Assembly: GCF_000733755.1 (NCBI RefSeq)
Contig: NZ_JPOF01000007.1
Span: forward strand, 372,001-436,000
Direction: 5' to 3'
Source: Lachnoclostridium phytofermentans
Lineage (GTDB): Bacteria > Bacillota > Clostridia > Lachnospirales > Lachnospiraceae
Length of the DNA stretch: 64,000 nt
The number at the start of each line of letters is the position of its first letter. Position 1 is the stretch's first letter. The notes below the pieces were generated by a model. The model did not search any database, was not told where the DNA came from, and was given only the letters and a program-made list of their open reading frames with translations. Shown here piece by piece: positions 18,245 through 26,542 of this stretch. Made by a program: the position numbers and the translations under genes.

Positions 18245-19762
18245 ATGAATATAAAAGAATGTAAAATTGAAATAAAGAATACGATACAAGCATATTTAAA
18301 TAAAGACGAGTTCGGAGCATATAGAATTCCAGTAAAGCATCAACGTCCCATCTTACTTATGGGACCTCCGGGAATTGGTAAAACAGCAATTATGGAACAG
18401 ATTGCAAGAGAATGTGAAATTGGGTTGGTATCCTATACCATTACTCACCATACGAGACAAAGTGCGATTGGACTACCCAAAATTGAAAAAAGAAGCTTTC
18501 AAGGAATTGAGTATTCAGTCACAGAATATACGATGAGTGAAATTATTGCTTCTGTGTTTGAGAAGATGAAAAATACTGGTCTTAAGGAAGGAATTTTATT
18601 CCTAGATGAGATTAATTGTGTGTCAGAAACGTTGGCACCAACGATGTTACAGTTCCTTCAGAATAAGACGTTTGGAAATCATAGCATTCCAGAAGGTTGG
18701 ATTGTTGTTGGAGCAGGTAATCCACCGGAGTATAACAGGTCAGTTCGTGAATTTGATATTGTTACACTGGATCGAGTTAAGAGAATTGAACTAAGAGAAG
18801 ATTATGGTGTATGGAAAGAGTATGCGTATATACAAAAACTTCATGGCTCCATCTTATCTTATTTAGAGATTAAGAAAAATAATTTCTATGTGATTGAGAT
18901 GTCAGTAGATGGAAAACAGTTTGTGACAGCAAGAGGTTGGGAGGATTTATCACAAATCCTATATGCCTATGAAGAACTTCACTTACCTGTGACAGAAGAA
19001 GTGGTAAGAGGATATCTTCAACATCCAAAGATTGCAAAAGATTTTGCAAATTATTATGAATTGTTCCTAAAGTACCAAAAGGATTATCAAGTACAGGATA
19101 TCTTAGATGGTAAAGCAGAGGAGCATTTAAAGAGGCAATTACGCACTGCTGGCTTTGATGAAAGATTAAGTGTACTTTCGTTACTACTTGACCGACTTTC
19201 TAGTGATTTTTATGAAACCTATCAGACGGGTGAATATCTAAAGAGACTTCATACTATCCTAAAGGAAGTAAAGGAATATTTTACGAATACCTATATGGAG
19301 CCAGATGTTATTATGGCTGATATGATTACTCAAAAAGAGAAGGAATTCGAGGATAAGAAATCAGCTGGGTTACTCGATCGCTTGCAAAATAAGATATGGA
19401 ATCAAATAATTTTAAAATTATATTATTTTAAAGAACAAATACTTTTGAATCGATTAAAAGAAAATGACAGTGCATTCTCCTACATCAAGATGGAATTTGA
19501 TGCGATGGTACAAGATTATCAAAATAAAATTATAGAAACCTCAAGCTCTCTTGAGAATTCCTTTGTTTTCCTTGAGGATACCTTTGGTGAAAGTCAGGAA
19601 CTAGTCGTATTTTTAACTGAGCTTACAGGTAACTTTTATAGCATGCATTTTATTGGAGAACATGGAAGCGAGCATTATGTAAAGCATAATCAAAGCTTAT
19701 TATTTTCTGAAACCAAACAAGAATTATTAAAAGAGATTGATGAGTTAAAACTGTTATCTTAA
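18245..19762 (+). CDS. MoxR-like AAA+ ATPase
   Basis: A 505-residue AAA+ protein. Walker A is MGPPGIGKTA near residue 39, Walker B GILFLDEIN near 120, sensor 1 GAGNPPEYN near 160 and the arginine-finger region LDRVKRIEL follows. Residues 280-505 form a long helical extension not found in the smallest MoxR proteins. It starts nine bases after the VWA gene with AGGAG, so both are made together. MoxR ATPases use ATP to remodel or load cofactors onto partner complexes with help from a VWA protein; here the LRR protein or another cell component could be the client. Confidence 0.85.
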   Translation: MNIKECKIEIKNTIQAYLNKDEFGAYRIPVKHQRPILLMGPPGIGKTAIMEQIARECEIGLVSYTITHHTRQSAIGLPKIEKRSFQGIEYSVTEYTMSEIIASVFEKMKNTGLKEGILFLDEINCVSETLAPTMLQFLQNKTFGNHSIPEGWIVVGAGNPPEYNRSVREFDIVTLDRVKRIELREDYGVWKEYAYIQKLHGSILSYLEIKKNNFYVIEMSVDGKQFVTARGWEDLSQILYAYEELHLPVTEEVVRGYLQHPKIAKDFANYYELFLKYQKDYQVQDILDGKAEEHLKRQLRTAGFDERLSVLSLLLDRLSSDFYETYQTGEYLKRLHTILKEVKEYFTNTYMEPDVIMADMITQKEKEFEDKKSAGLLDRLQNKIWNQIILKLYYFKEQILLNRLKENDSAFSYIKMEFDAMVQDYQNKIIETSSSLENSFVFLEDTFGESQELVVFLTELTGNFYSMHFIGEHGSEHYVKHNQSLLFSETKQELLKEIDELKLLS

Positions 19763-19781
19763 TATCTATGGTAAGAAGAAG

Positions 19782-19835
19782 GTGTACAGGTGCTTACCAA
19801 AAGAATGACAAAAAATAGCATCTGTATACTTCTTT
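19782..19835 (+). terminator. Terminator of the LRR-VWA-MoxR operon
   Basis: GTGTACAGGTGCT (19782-19794) pairs along all 13 positions (two G-T) with AGCATCTGTATAC (19817-19829), then TTCTTTTATCTT. Confidence 0.75.
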
Positions 19836-20001
19836 TATCTTGAATAGGAAAAGCTCACAAAGTGTACTTCTTCTTTCAGAGATGACTAATTTTATTCGAT
19901 GGAGGACGGGGAATTTTTGGTTTGTGTCTAGGCTGCTAACACAAACTGAATGACATAATTAAAAACAGGGTTTTAAAAGCAGCGCAGAAATGAGGAAAGT
20001 T

Positions 20002-20862
20002 ATGAAAACAAGATACAAAGGAATACTGTGTATTCTATGTTCTGCATTTTGCTTTGCAATTATGAATACAATGGTAAGACTATCTGGAGATTTACCTTCC
20101 ATTCAAAAAAGTTTTTTTCGAAATGTCGTGGCTCTGGTCTTTGCCTATATTGTTATTAAAAAGAATAAAGAAAGTTTGAAATGTCAACCAGGAAATTTTA
20201 AATATCTGATCATACGCTCATTTTTTGGCACCATAGGAGTGTTATGCAATTTTTATGCAGTAGATCACTTGGTACTATCGGATGCATCCATGCTAAATAA
20301 GATGTCACCCTTTTTTGCAATAATACTAAGTTTGATGTTTCTAAAAGAAAAAGTTAATCTAGTTCAAGGGCTTGCCGTAGTAATAGCTTTTGTAGGAAGT
20401 TTATTTATTATAAAACCTACGTTTTCCAATATGGAATTAATCCCTTCCCTCATTGGGTTGCTCGGTGGGTTTGGGGCTGGAGCTGCTTATACAGCGGTAC
20501 GTTTTCTAGGACAACGAGGCGAAAAAGGTTCCTTCATCGTGTTTTTCTTTTCTGCCTTTTCTTGTCTGGTTACCTTACCATTTTTAATTTTTCAATATGC
20601 ACCTATGGAATTGTGGCAAATCGGTACGTTATTATTGGCAGGTCTTGCAGCAGCAGGAGGACAGTTTGCTATCACTGCCGCTTATTCCTATGCACCTGCG
20701 AAGGAGATTTCTGTTTTTGATTATTCTCAGGTAGTCTTCTCAGCAATCTTAGGCTTTTTCTTTTTTGGGCAGATACCAGATGTATTTAGTATACTAGGAT
20801 ATTTTATTGTATGTGCTACAGCAATTGGAATGTTCTTTTATGGTAAGAAAAATAAATCATAA
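20002..20862 (+). CDS. EamA/DMT-family transporter
   Basis: A 286-residue membrane protein with ten predicted helices in two EamA halves (first about 5-135, second about 148-280). Features include ILCSAFCFAIMNTMVRLSG, FFRNVVALVFAY and VIAFVGSLFIIKP; the end of the second repeat reads FSILGYFIVCATAIGMFF. Such proteins export or import small metabolites such as amino acids; the substrate cannot be predicted. The ATG at 20002 has GAGG six bases before it; an in-frame ATG at 19990 overlaps that site and was not preferred. The gene stands alone between two terminators. Confidence 0.8.
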   Translation: MKTRYKGILCILCSAFCFAIMNTMVRLSGDLPSIQKSFFRNVVALVFAYIVIKKNKESLKCQPGNFKYLIIRSFFGTIGVLCNFYAVDHLVLSDASMLNKMSPFFAIILSLMFLKEKVNLVQGLAVVIAFVGSLFIIKPTFSNMELIPSLIGLLGGFGAGAAYTAVRFLGQRGEKGSFIVFFFSAFSCLVTLPFLIFQYAPMELWQIGTLLLAGLAAAGGQFAITAAYSYAPAKEISVFDYSQVVFSAILGFFFFGQIPDVFSILGYFIVCATAIGMFFYGKKNKS

Positions 20863-20976
20863 GTAGTGATTAAGAAGGCAGTGCAAAAGAATATAATTTT
20901 TTACTCAGTAATTTATGTCTGTGATGTTATACTAAATTGATATGCGCAGAGGATTGCTCAGATGAAGGGAAAATAT

Positions 20977-21049
20977 AAAGCGAGAACGATTTCATAATAA
21001 AGGGCTAGCATTATGCTTGTTAGGCAATATGAAATCATCTCGCTTTTTT
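20977..21049. terminator. Long-stem bidirectional terminator
   Basis: AAAGCGAG, a small internal loop and GATTTCATA (20977-20996) pair with TATGAAATC and CTCGCTTT (21028-21046), followed by T's. It separates the EamA gene from the converging ABC exporter operon. Confidence 0.8.
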
Positions 21050-21109
21050 ATTCTTATAAGGACAAGTTTACGAAGAGTGTAATTTTTTCGCTATACAGTT
21101 ACTCTTATT

Positions 21110-22270
21110 TTAAAATGCTTGAGTTTTTCTCTTTGTAATTACCAGCGAGATACCAAAGATTGCAATAGCAAAACATAGTTGGATAAGTATACCATAAATA
21201 ACATCCTTTAAATCACTACCTACAAGCTCTGTATTCTTCCCTATTATCTCATTCGTCATAACATACCAGTAGGAAGGTAAAAATTTTGAAAAGTAAAGGA
21301 CTTGTTTACTCATAACCGAAAGAGGTACAAATACGCCCCCTAAAAAGCAGAGTCCAAGTGATACAGAGGTACTAAAAACTGAGATTGCTTCCTCGGAATT
21401 ACTAAAAATACCTATGAGATAGGAGATACTAAAACTAACGATAAGGAAGGAAAAACTGTTCAACAGATAATATCCATATACTCCGGAGCGTAACATGTCA
21501 GTTCCATAAATAATAAACGGAAAGATCATAAGTATAATCCAAATAATGACTGCTACCGTGATATTAGCAAGAGACAATTCAAAATTACGCTTTTTTAAGG
21601 AGAAGGATGCACAAACAGTTCTGTTTTTTAAATCCTTTTCATTGTAGATGATGAGTATCAAACTAATGCAGGATACCAATATTGCTATCATAGGGTAAGG
21701 TAAGTATTGAAAATAATAATTATAATTTGGTGCTTCCTCTAAGCTATGATTATCTAGTTGAATGTTAACAGATGCGTTAGACTGCATAATCTCTTTGGTT
21801 TTTGTCATCGCTTCCGATGGGTTAAGCCCAAGAGCAAGATAAGTTTTAAAAAAACGCATGATTTGATCGACTTGTATACTTGATAATGTTGTAACCCCAG
21901 CATCTGGTGCCTCTAAAGTTTCTAACGGAATTTCTTTTCCAGCAAGTAAGCCTTCTTCAAAACCAGCTGGAATAATAAGAATTTCATACACATTATTAAA
22001 GTAGAGTTCATCTTGAAAAACCACAGGGTCATCTTCAAGTTCTGTTAATTGATGAAGTTCACCTATATAATTTTTCAGTTCCATGCTGGTGGCCGAATGG
22101 TCACGGTCAATTACTGCAAGTTTTAGTTTTATGTCTTTAAAGTTAATCTGATCTTCCGGAGAACCACTTCGCACTGCAATAGAGGCAATACCCAAAAAGA
22201 CAACCAGATTAATGACAATACTCCATTTATTTTTCTCTAATAGTTTAAAAAATGTACTAAATACTATCAT
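21110..22270 (-). CDS. ABC-2 type exporter permease (second)
   Basis: A 386-residue ABC-2 permease. One N-terminal helix (NKWSIVINLVVFLGIASIAV) is followed by a large extracytoplasmic domain of about 150 residues and then five or six helices, including MIAILVSCISLILIIYN, FLIVSFSISYLIGIF and LGLCFLGGVFVPLSVMS. The last is the typical conserved membrane segment. It overlaps the preceding permease gene by 14 bases and has AGGAGGG before the ATG. With the sister permease and the ATPase it makes a heterodimeric exporter; substrate unknown (drug, peptide or lipid are all possible). Confidence 0.8.
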   Translation of the reverse strand: MIVFSTFFKLLEKNKWSIVINLVVFLGIASIAVRSGSPEDQINFKDIKLKLAVIDRDHSATSMELKNYIGELHQLTELEDDPVVFQDELYFNNVYEILIIPAGFEEGLLAGKEIPLETLEAPDAGVTTLSSIQVDQIMRFFKTYLALGLNPSEAMTKTKEIMQSNASVNIQLDNHSLEEAPNYNYYFQYLPYPMIAILVSCISLILIIYNEKDLKNRTVCASFSLKKRNFELSLANITVAVIIWIILMIFPFIIYGTDMLRSGVYGYYLLNSFSFLIVSFSISYLIGIFSNSEEAISVFSTSVSLGLCFLGGVFVPLSVMSKQVLYFSKFLPSYWYVMTNEIIGKNTELVGSDLKDVIYGILIQLCFAIAIFGISLVITKRKTQAF

Positions 22271-23399
22271 ATCGTTCCCTCCTGAGTATCAAAAAGCTTA
22301 CGAAAATAAAGATTACCGCTATGACAAGTAGTGATATGATATCACTAGTAAATCTGGAATAATCACTAAATACAGTGAGGCTATAGAAGGCATCTGTTAT
22401 CAATGCAGCAGGATTGATTCGGTTTAAGATTGGAACATTTGCTTCTACGATGTATTTAATTTTATCAATCATTAAGCCGCTTAGGAAACTAAATATTAAG
22501 CTGACGCCGGTAACAATAGAGATACGAAGTGCCTCATGACCTTTGCTGATTGATCCAATAAATTGGCCATAAGCAATTCCTATTACGCTACCTAAGAATA
22601 CAGTAAGTAAAAAGAGAATCGGTTGATCTCCAATCGGTATGCCGAGAACAAATCTCAGGTAGAGCCATACAACGGTGAGTTCAAGAAAATGAATGGTTAT
22701 TGCAGCGGAGGAGTCAGCAAGGATCAAGATTAACTTATTGGTCGGTGTAATGCATCTTCGTGCAGCTACCGTAGTTTGATTGCCCTGAATATCCATACTA
22801 TTGCTAAGTCCCAAATAACTTCCGAACATACAAGCCATTGCAATTAAGGAGTAGAAATATTGGATAAAACCATTGGTGTTCTTTCCATTCAGTGAAACTT
22901 TTACAATATTTTGAGCTTCCGATTGCAGCAGTAAGATAGCTTTCGGGAGATCCTCCGGATTGTTTCTTGCAATATCTTCGATTGCTTTACTCATTCGGGT
23001 ATATTGATCTAAAAATTGTTTTAATATATTTGTTTGTAAGCCACTGTCTGAAACATAGAGTTCTACCGAGTCTGATAATGCTATAATTCCATTTACAGTT
23101 TCATCGCTAAGCATCTGATCTGCTTCTTCCCTAGTTGTCTTCGTTATTTTAAACATCGGGGTCTTATCATTATAAGTAATGGAGGAAATAGTAGTTTGTA
23201 GAGTTTGATTTTCTGTAGATTCTTTCTCCATTACGATAGCTACCGGAATACTATTCATCACTCCAAGATTAAACATGGCATCTCCAAAGGCCGCACGAAA
23301 CAGTGAGCCTAGAATGAGAGGAAAGAAAAATGCCCAGAAAAGAATGGTAGGGGTCTTTAAAAAGTATTTAAAGCGATATTTATACTGATGAAAAAACAT
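22257..23399 (-). CDS. ABC-2 type exporter permease (first)
   Basis: A 380-residue permease starting MFFHQYKYRFKYFLK. The ATG at 23399 has GGAG seven bases upstream; an in-frame TTG 12 bases earlier overlaps that site. The topology matches the next gene: one helix at the start (ILFWAFFFPLILGSLF), an external domain (about residues 40-175), then five helices including LIAMACMFGSYLGLSNSM and VTGVSLIFSFLSGLMID. The two permeases are diverged paralogues and probably form a heterodimer with the ATPase encoded upstream. The 90-base spacing from the ATPase gene holds no terminator. Confidence 0.8.
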   Translation of the reverse strand: MFFHQYKYRFKYFLKTPTILFWAFFFPLILGSLFRAAFGDAMFNLGVMNSIPVAIVMEKESTENQTLQTTISSITYNDKTPMFKITKTTREEADQMLSDETVNGIIALSDSVELYVSDSGLQTNILKQFLDQYTRMSKAIEDIARNNPEDLPKAILLLQSEAQNIVKVSLNGKNTNGFIQYFYSLIAMACMFGSYLGLSNSMDIQGNQTTVAARRCITPTNKLILILADSSAAITIHFLELTVVWLYLRFVLGIPIGDQPILFLLTVFLGSVIGIAYGQFIGSISKGHEALRISIVTGVSLIFSFLSGLMIDKIKYIVEANVPILNRINPAALITDAFYSLTVFSDYSRFTSDIISLLVIAVIFIFVSFLILRRERYDSI

Positions 23400-23489
23400 A
23401 ATAATCTCCAATCTGCCGCCACCCTGTGAATTTGAGAGACAGCTAAAGTTTACCGTGTGAAAAATCTTTTGACTTTTAACACTGCTGCT

Positions 23490-24422
23490 CTAATCTCTAA
23501 GTTCTTTCCCTGTTATTTCAAGGAAAACATCATTTAAGGTCGGAAGTTCTGTATAGACACGACCAAAGGCTACTTCTTTTGACTGAAGGTAGTTCAGTAC
23601 TCGAATCAGGTTATGCTTTCCTCCAGTGCAGCTAATGAGGAGACGCTGATTATCATAATCAACTTTATAAACATGAGGAAGTTCTTTGATATTCTCAAGA
23701 TGTTTTTCTTCTAGCTCTAATACTTCGATACAGATGGTCTCACTAGTCTTTATCATTGCTTTGAGTTGTTCTTTTGTTCCTATCGCAATTGTTTTTCCTT
23801 TATCGATAATAGCGACACGACTGCAGATTTGTTCCACTTCCTCCATATAATGAGAAGTGTAAATTATGGTTGCACCCTTCTTATTTAAGTCTACAATTCC
23901 TTCTAATATACGATTCCTACTCTGTGGATCAACTGCTACCGTTGGTTCATCCAAGATAATCAACTCCGGTTTATGGGCTATGCCGCAAGCTATATTTAAT
24001 CGACGTAACAAACCGCCGGATAATTTCTTTGGATAAAATTTTTTAAAATCCTCTAATCCAACAAACTCAATGGCTTCCATAACAAGCTTTTTTCTTTCCT
24101 CTTTATCCTTTACATATAAACCACAGAAATAATCGATATTATCGTAAACAGTTAATTCGTTAAAAACCGCCACATTTTGAAGTACAACTCCAATTTTACG
24201 CTTCAGATCATAGCTATCTGGTCTCATAGGCTTACCAAAAACCTCGATATTTCCTTTATCAAAGTTAAGTAAAGCTAAGATGCACCCGATAGCGGTTGAT
24301 TTTCCAGAACCATTTGGACCTAATAATCCAAAGATTTCACCTTTTTCTATACTTAGGTTCAAGTGGTCAAGAGCTAGGAGATCTTTATATCTTTTTACGA
24401 GATTTTCAACTTTAACGATCAT
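23490..24422 (-). CDS. ABC transporter ATP-binding protein
   Basis: A 310-residue ATPase of the DrrA/CcmA type that powers the two permeases downstream. Walker A is LGPNGSGKST near residue 36, the Q-loop follows in GVVLQNVAVF, the signature is LSGGLLRRLNIA near 135, and Walker B LIILDEPTVAVDP near 155 is followed by the H-loop YTSHYMEE. The C-terminal 90 residues form the extra domain common in this exporter class. GGAGGG precedes the ATG. It is the first gene of the three-gene minus-strand operon. Confidence 0.9.
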   Translation of the reverse strand: MIVKVENLVKRYKDLLALDHLNLSIEKGEIFGLLGPNGSGKSTAIGCILALLNFDKGNIEVFGKPMRPDSYDLKRKIGVVLQNVAVFNELTVYDNIDYFCGLYVKDKEERKKLVMEAIEFVGLEDFKKFYPKKLSGGLLRRLNIACGIAHKPELIILDEPTVAVDPQSRNRILEGIVDLNKKGATIIYTSHYMEEVEQICSRVAIIDKGKTIAIGTKEQLKAMIKTSETICIEVLELEEKHLENIKELPHVYKVDYDNQRLLISCTGGKHNLIRVLNYLQSKEVAFGRVYTELPTLNDVFLEITGKELRD

Positions 24423-24655
24423 AGAACACCCTCCATATTTTTAAGTTTTGATATAATAAAACTGCCAAGCCGAAAGCTTTTGTAGATCATGATCATGAAT
24501 TTAGCATTTAAATTCATAATATAATTATAAAAATCCCGAAAGCGATTTGGTAGTGTTTTATGTCAAGTATTCATATGACATTTATCACATTTTTCATATG
24601 GATAAGCTAGCTTAATTTAATTGTTGTTTTCCAATATGCATATGATAGAAAGAAA

Positions 24656-24680
24656 GTAAAGTTGTAAGTACAAACTTTAC
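24656..24680. promoter_or_regulatory. Inverted repeat in the 605-base gap between ABC operon and LysR gene
   Basis: GTAAAGTT (24656-24663) and AACTTTAC (24673-24680) are inverse arms around nine bases and could be an operator or hairpin. The divergent gap 24423-25027 also holds three CATATG sites, the dispersed repeat described separately, and a G-rich stretch with an AGGTGGG/CCTACCT hairpin (about 24894-24915). No gene was recognised in it. Confidence 0.35.
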
Positions 24681-24814
24681 AGTCATTTATTAAAATGGTA
24701 TTGATCATACAAAAAGACATTGAAAGAAATTGATTATGGAAACTCAGTTGAAAAAACTAGATACAAGGAGTACAATAAGTTATTTTAATGGAAAAAGAAA
24801 ACGGGACGAGACAA

Positions 24815-24834
24815 TTATTTAACCGAATCAAGTA
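24815..24834. repeat. 20-base repeat shared with 50144-50163
   Basis: TTATTTAACCGAATCAAGTA here matches TTATTTAACCGCATCAAGTA at 50144-50163 in 19 of 20 bases. At 50144 it runs straight into the palindromic repeat; here 116 bases separate the two parts. Confidence 0.7.
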
Positions 24835-24938
24835 AGTCTTCCTCTTCAAATGTGGAGAGTATTAAGAGGGGGGGTGGGGACTTGCTTGTGTCAGGTGGGG
24901 TTAAAGTCCTACCTAACAAACTGCGAGAACAGTTATGA

Positions 24939-24984
24939 GGTTATGAGAAAGTAGCGAAGTGGATTGCGAATATCCGCTTTGACT
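24939..24984. repeat. Dispersed palindromic repeat, copy 1
   Basis: The core AAGTGGAT-TGCGAAT-ATCCGCTT forms an eight-base stem with a seven-base loop. Related copies lie at 40833-40878 and 50161-50193. The flanking GGTTATGAGAAAGTAGCG is shared with copy 2 (GGTTATGAATAAGTATCG). Confidence 0.75.
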
Positions 24985-25027
24985 AGTAACCTATTATAAT
25001 TATAGTAAGAACTTATTAGGAGGAAAC

Positions 25028-25933
25028 ATGACACTACAGCAGTTAAGATACGTAATCATGATAGCAGATTGCGGTTCTATGAATGAAGCAGCAAAGCAAC
25101 TTTTTATCTCTCAACCTAGCCTTTCAGGAACGATTAAGGAACTGGAATTAGAAATAGGTTTTGATATCTTTCTTCGTTCGAATCGAGGAATTGTAATAAC
25201 TCCAGAAGGAGAGGAGTTTCTTTCTTACGCAAAACAAGTATCAGAGCAGTATCGGTTATTGGAAGATAAGTACATCGAAAAAAAATCAAAGAAAAAATTC
25301 AGTGTATCCATGCAGCACTATACCTTTGCAGTGAAAGCTTTTGTAGAGATGGTAAAGAAGGTAGGAATGGAGCAGTATGAATTTGCGGTTCATGAAACTA
25401 AGACCTCTGAGGTGATTGAAAATGTTAAAAATTTTAAAAGTGAGCTAGGAGTTCTCTATCTCAATGATTTTAATGAGCAGGTAATGACAAAGGTTCTGAG
25501 AGAGAATAGCTTAGAGTTTATAGAGTTATTTCAATGTGATACCTATGTATACTTATGGTCAGGGCATCCATTAGCGAGCAAAAAGATGATTTCAATGAAA
25601 GAATTAGAAGAGTATCCATGTCTGGCATTTGATCAAGGAAAAAACAATTCGTTCTATCTTGCCGAAGAGGTTAAGAGTACGTTTGATTATAAACGAATTA
25701 TTAAAGCAAATGATAGAGCCACGATATTAAATTTAATGATAGGCTTACATGGATATACCCTATGTTCTGGAATTATTTGCGAGGAACTAAATGGAGATGA
25801 CTATAAGGCGGTGCCGCTGCTGGAGAGTGAAACAATGAGAATAGGATATATTAAACGGAAAGGTTCCATTATCAGTAGCAATGGCGAATTATATATCCAG
25901 GAATTGATTAATTATCGAGACAAGGTGCTATAG
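25028..25933 (+). CDS. LysR-family transcriptional regulator
   Basis: A 301-residue LysR protein. The N-terminal winged helix runs MTLQQLRYVIMIADCGSMNE, with the recognition helix in FISQPSLSGTIKELE and the wing RSNRGIVITPEGE. Residues about 90-300 are the periplasmic-binding-like effector domain. TTAGGAGG lies directly upstream. It precedes, on the same strand, the leader-controlled methionine-type uptake operon, so control of sulfur-amino-acid genes is a reasonable guess. The effector cannot be named. A perfect palindrome (TATAGGTT-T-AACCTATA) spans its stop codon. Confidence 0.9.
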   Translation: MTLQQLRYVIMIADCGSMNEAAKQLFISQPSLSGTIKELELEIGFDIFLRSNRGIVITPEGEEFLSYAKQVSEQYRLLEDKYIEKKSKKKFSVSMQHYTFAVKAFVEMVKKVGMEQYEFAVHETKTSEVIENVKNFKSELGVLYLNDFNEQVMTKVLRENSLEFIELFQCDTYVYLWSGHPLASKKMISMKELEEYPCLAFDQGKNNSFYLAEEVKSTFDYKRIIKANDRATILNLMIGLHGYTLCSGIICEELNGDDYKAVPLLESETMRIGYIKRKGSIISSNGELYIQELINYRDKVL

Positions 25934-25996
25934 GTTTAACCTATAACAGACTATTGGATTTGAGTATTAACACATTCTTCTTTGGGCTGTTATAAT
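25929..25996 (+). promoter_or_regulatory. Palindrome and predicted promoter of the methionine-uptake operon
   Basis: TATAGGTT-T-AACCTATA (25929-25945) is a perfect 17-base dyad with the T-N-A form of LysR binding sites. Downstream, TTAACA (25967-25972) and TATAAT (25991-25996) are spaced 18 bases apart. The dyad ends 22 bases before the -35 box, a position usual for LysR activation. The promoter is predicted, not proven. Confidence 0.45.
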
Positions 25997-26102
25997 AACA
26001 AACATAAGAAATACACGAGGCAAGAATCACATAGGAGAAACAAGATTATTCTATTTAAATCTGCCTAAAGTAAATGATTAAGAATAGTAAAGAAGTATGA
26101 TT

Positions 26103-26193
26103 AAGGATGAAAAAAGAAGAATTATCAAGGATGAAAAAGAAGAGTTATTAAAGATGAAAAAGAAGAGTTATTAAGGTTGAAAAAACAAGTTAT
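26103..26193. repeat. Tandem repeat, about 23 bases, four copies, in the leader region
   Basis: Units starting AAGGATGAAAAAGAAGAGTT follow each other at 26103, 26127, 26150 and 26173 with lengths 24, 23, 23 and 21. The lengths are not multiples of three, so this is not a coding repeat. It lies within the expected 5' untranslated RNA between the promoter and the leader peptide. Confidence 0.8.
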
Positions 26194-26301
26194 AAAGAAT
26201 TGGAATAGAAGAGTAGAGGAAAAAAACTGCTACTCAATAAATAATATGAATTTTAAAGTAACCTAAGCTAGAGATACAAAATAATGAAAAGGAGAAATAC
26301 A

Positions 26302-26412
26302 ATGCGTACTGTTAATTTAATCAATACTATGAATATGAAGATGTGCTGCAATAATGGATGTATGTGTAATAGCATGCCTAATACAGTGCGCTCAAAATCC
26401 GGTTTTTTGTAA
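26302..26412 (+). CDS. Met/Cys-rich leader peptide of a transcription attenuator
   Basis: A 36-codon open frame from ATG to TAA with AGGAG eight bases upstream. It encodes six Met and four Cys; the core reads TMNMKMCCNNGCMCNSM, a composition far from chance. It ends 36 bases before a strong intrinsic terminator, which in turn precedes metN. This is the classical layout of ribosome-mediated attenuation: stalling at Met or Cys codons would favour an alternative fold. ATGCCT at 26374-26379 (codons 25-26) could pair with part of the terminator's left arm, AGGGTGCAT. The peptide itself probably has no other job. No S-box or T-box motif was seen in this leader. Confidence 0.7.
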   Translation: MRTVNLINTMNMKMCCNNGCMCNSMPNTVRSKSGFL

Positions 26413-26448
26413 GATTATTGTGACTTTAATCTGAGAAAAGAACAAGGG

Positions 26449-26485
26449 AAACAGGGTGCATGAGTTTAATGCACCCTGTTTTTTT
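26449..26485 (+). terminator. Attenuator terminator before metN
   Basis: AAACAGGGTGCAT (26449-26461) pairs perfectly with ATGCACCCTGTTT (26469-26481) around seven bases; the T-run is 26479-26485. It lies between the leader peptide and metN, with the metN ribosome site 50 bases further on. Confidence 0.9.
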
Positions 26486-26542
26486 AGAAAAGTTATGAAA
26501 AATAAGGTGGCACAGAAAAGTAGCATAGAAATGAGGTAGTAT

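Noticed and set aside
24734-24823. A 28-codon frame (METQLKKLDTR...) upstream of the LysR gene
   Set aside because: No convincing ribosome site and no terminator or codon bias suggesting a leader peptide.
24880-24920. Group II intron remnant (GTTAAAGTCC-type hairpin)
   Set aside because: There is a hairpin, but no domain V or intron-encoded protein fragment could be found.
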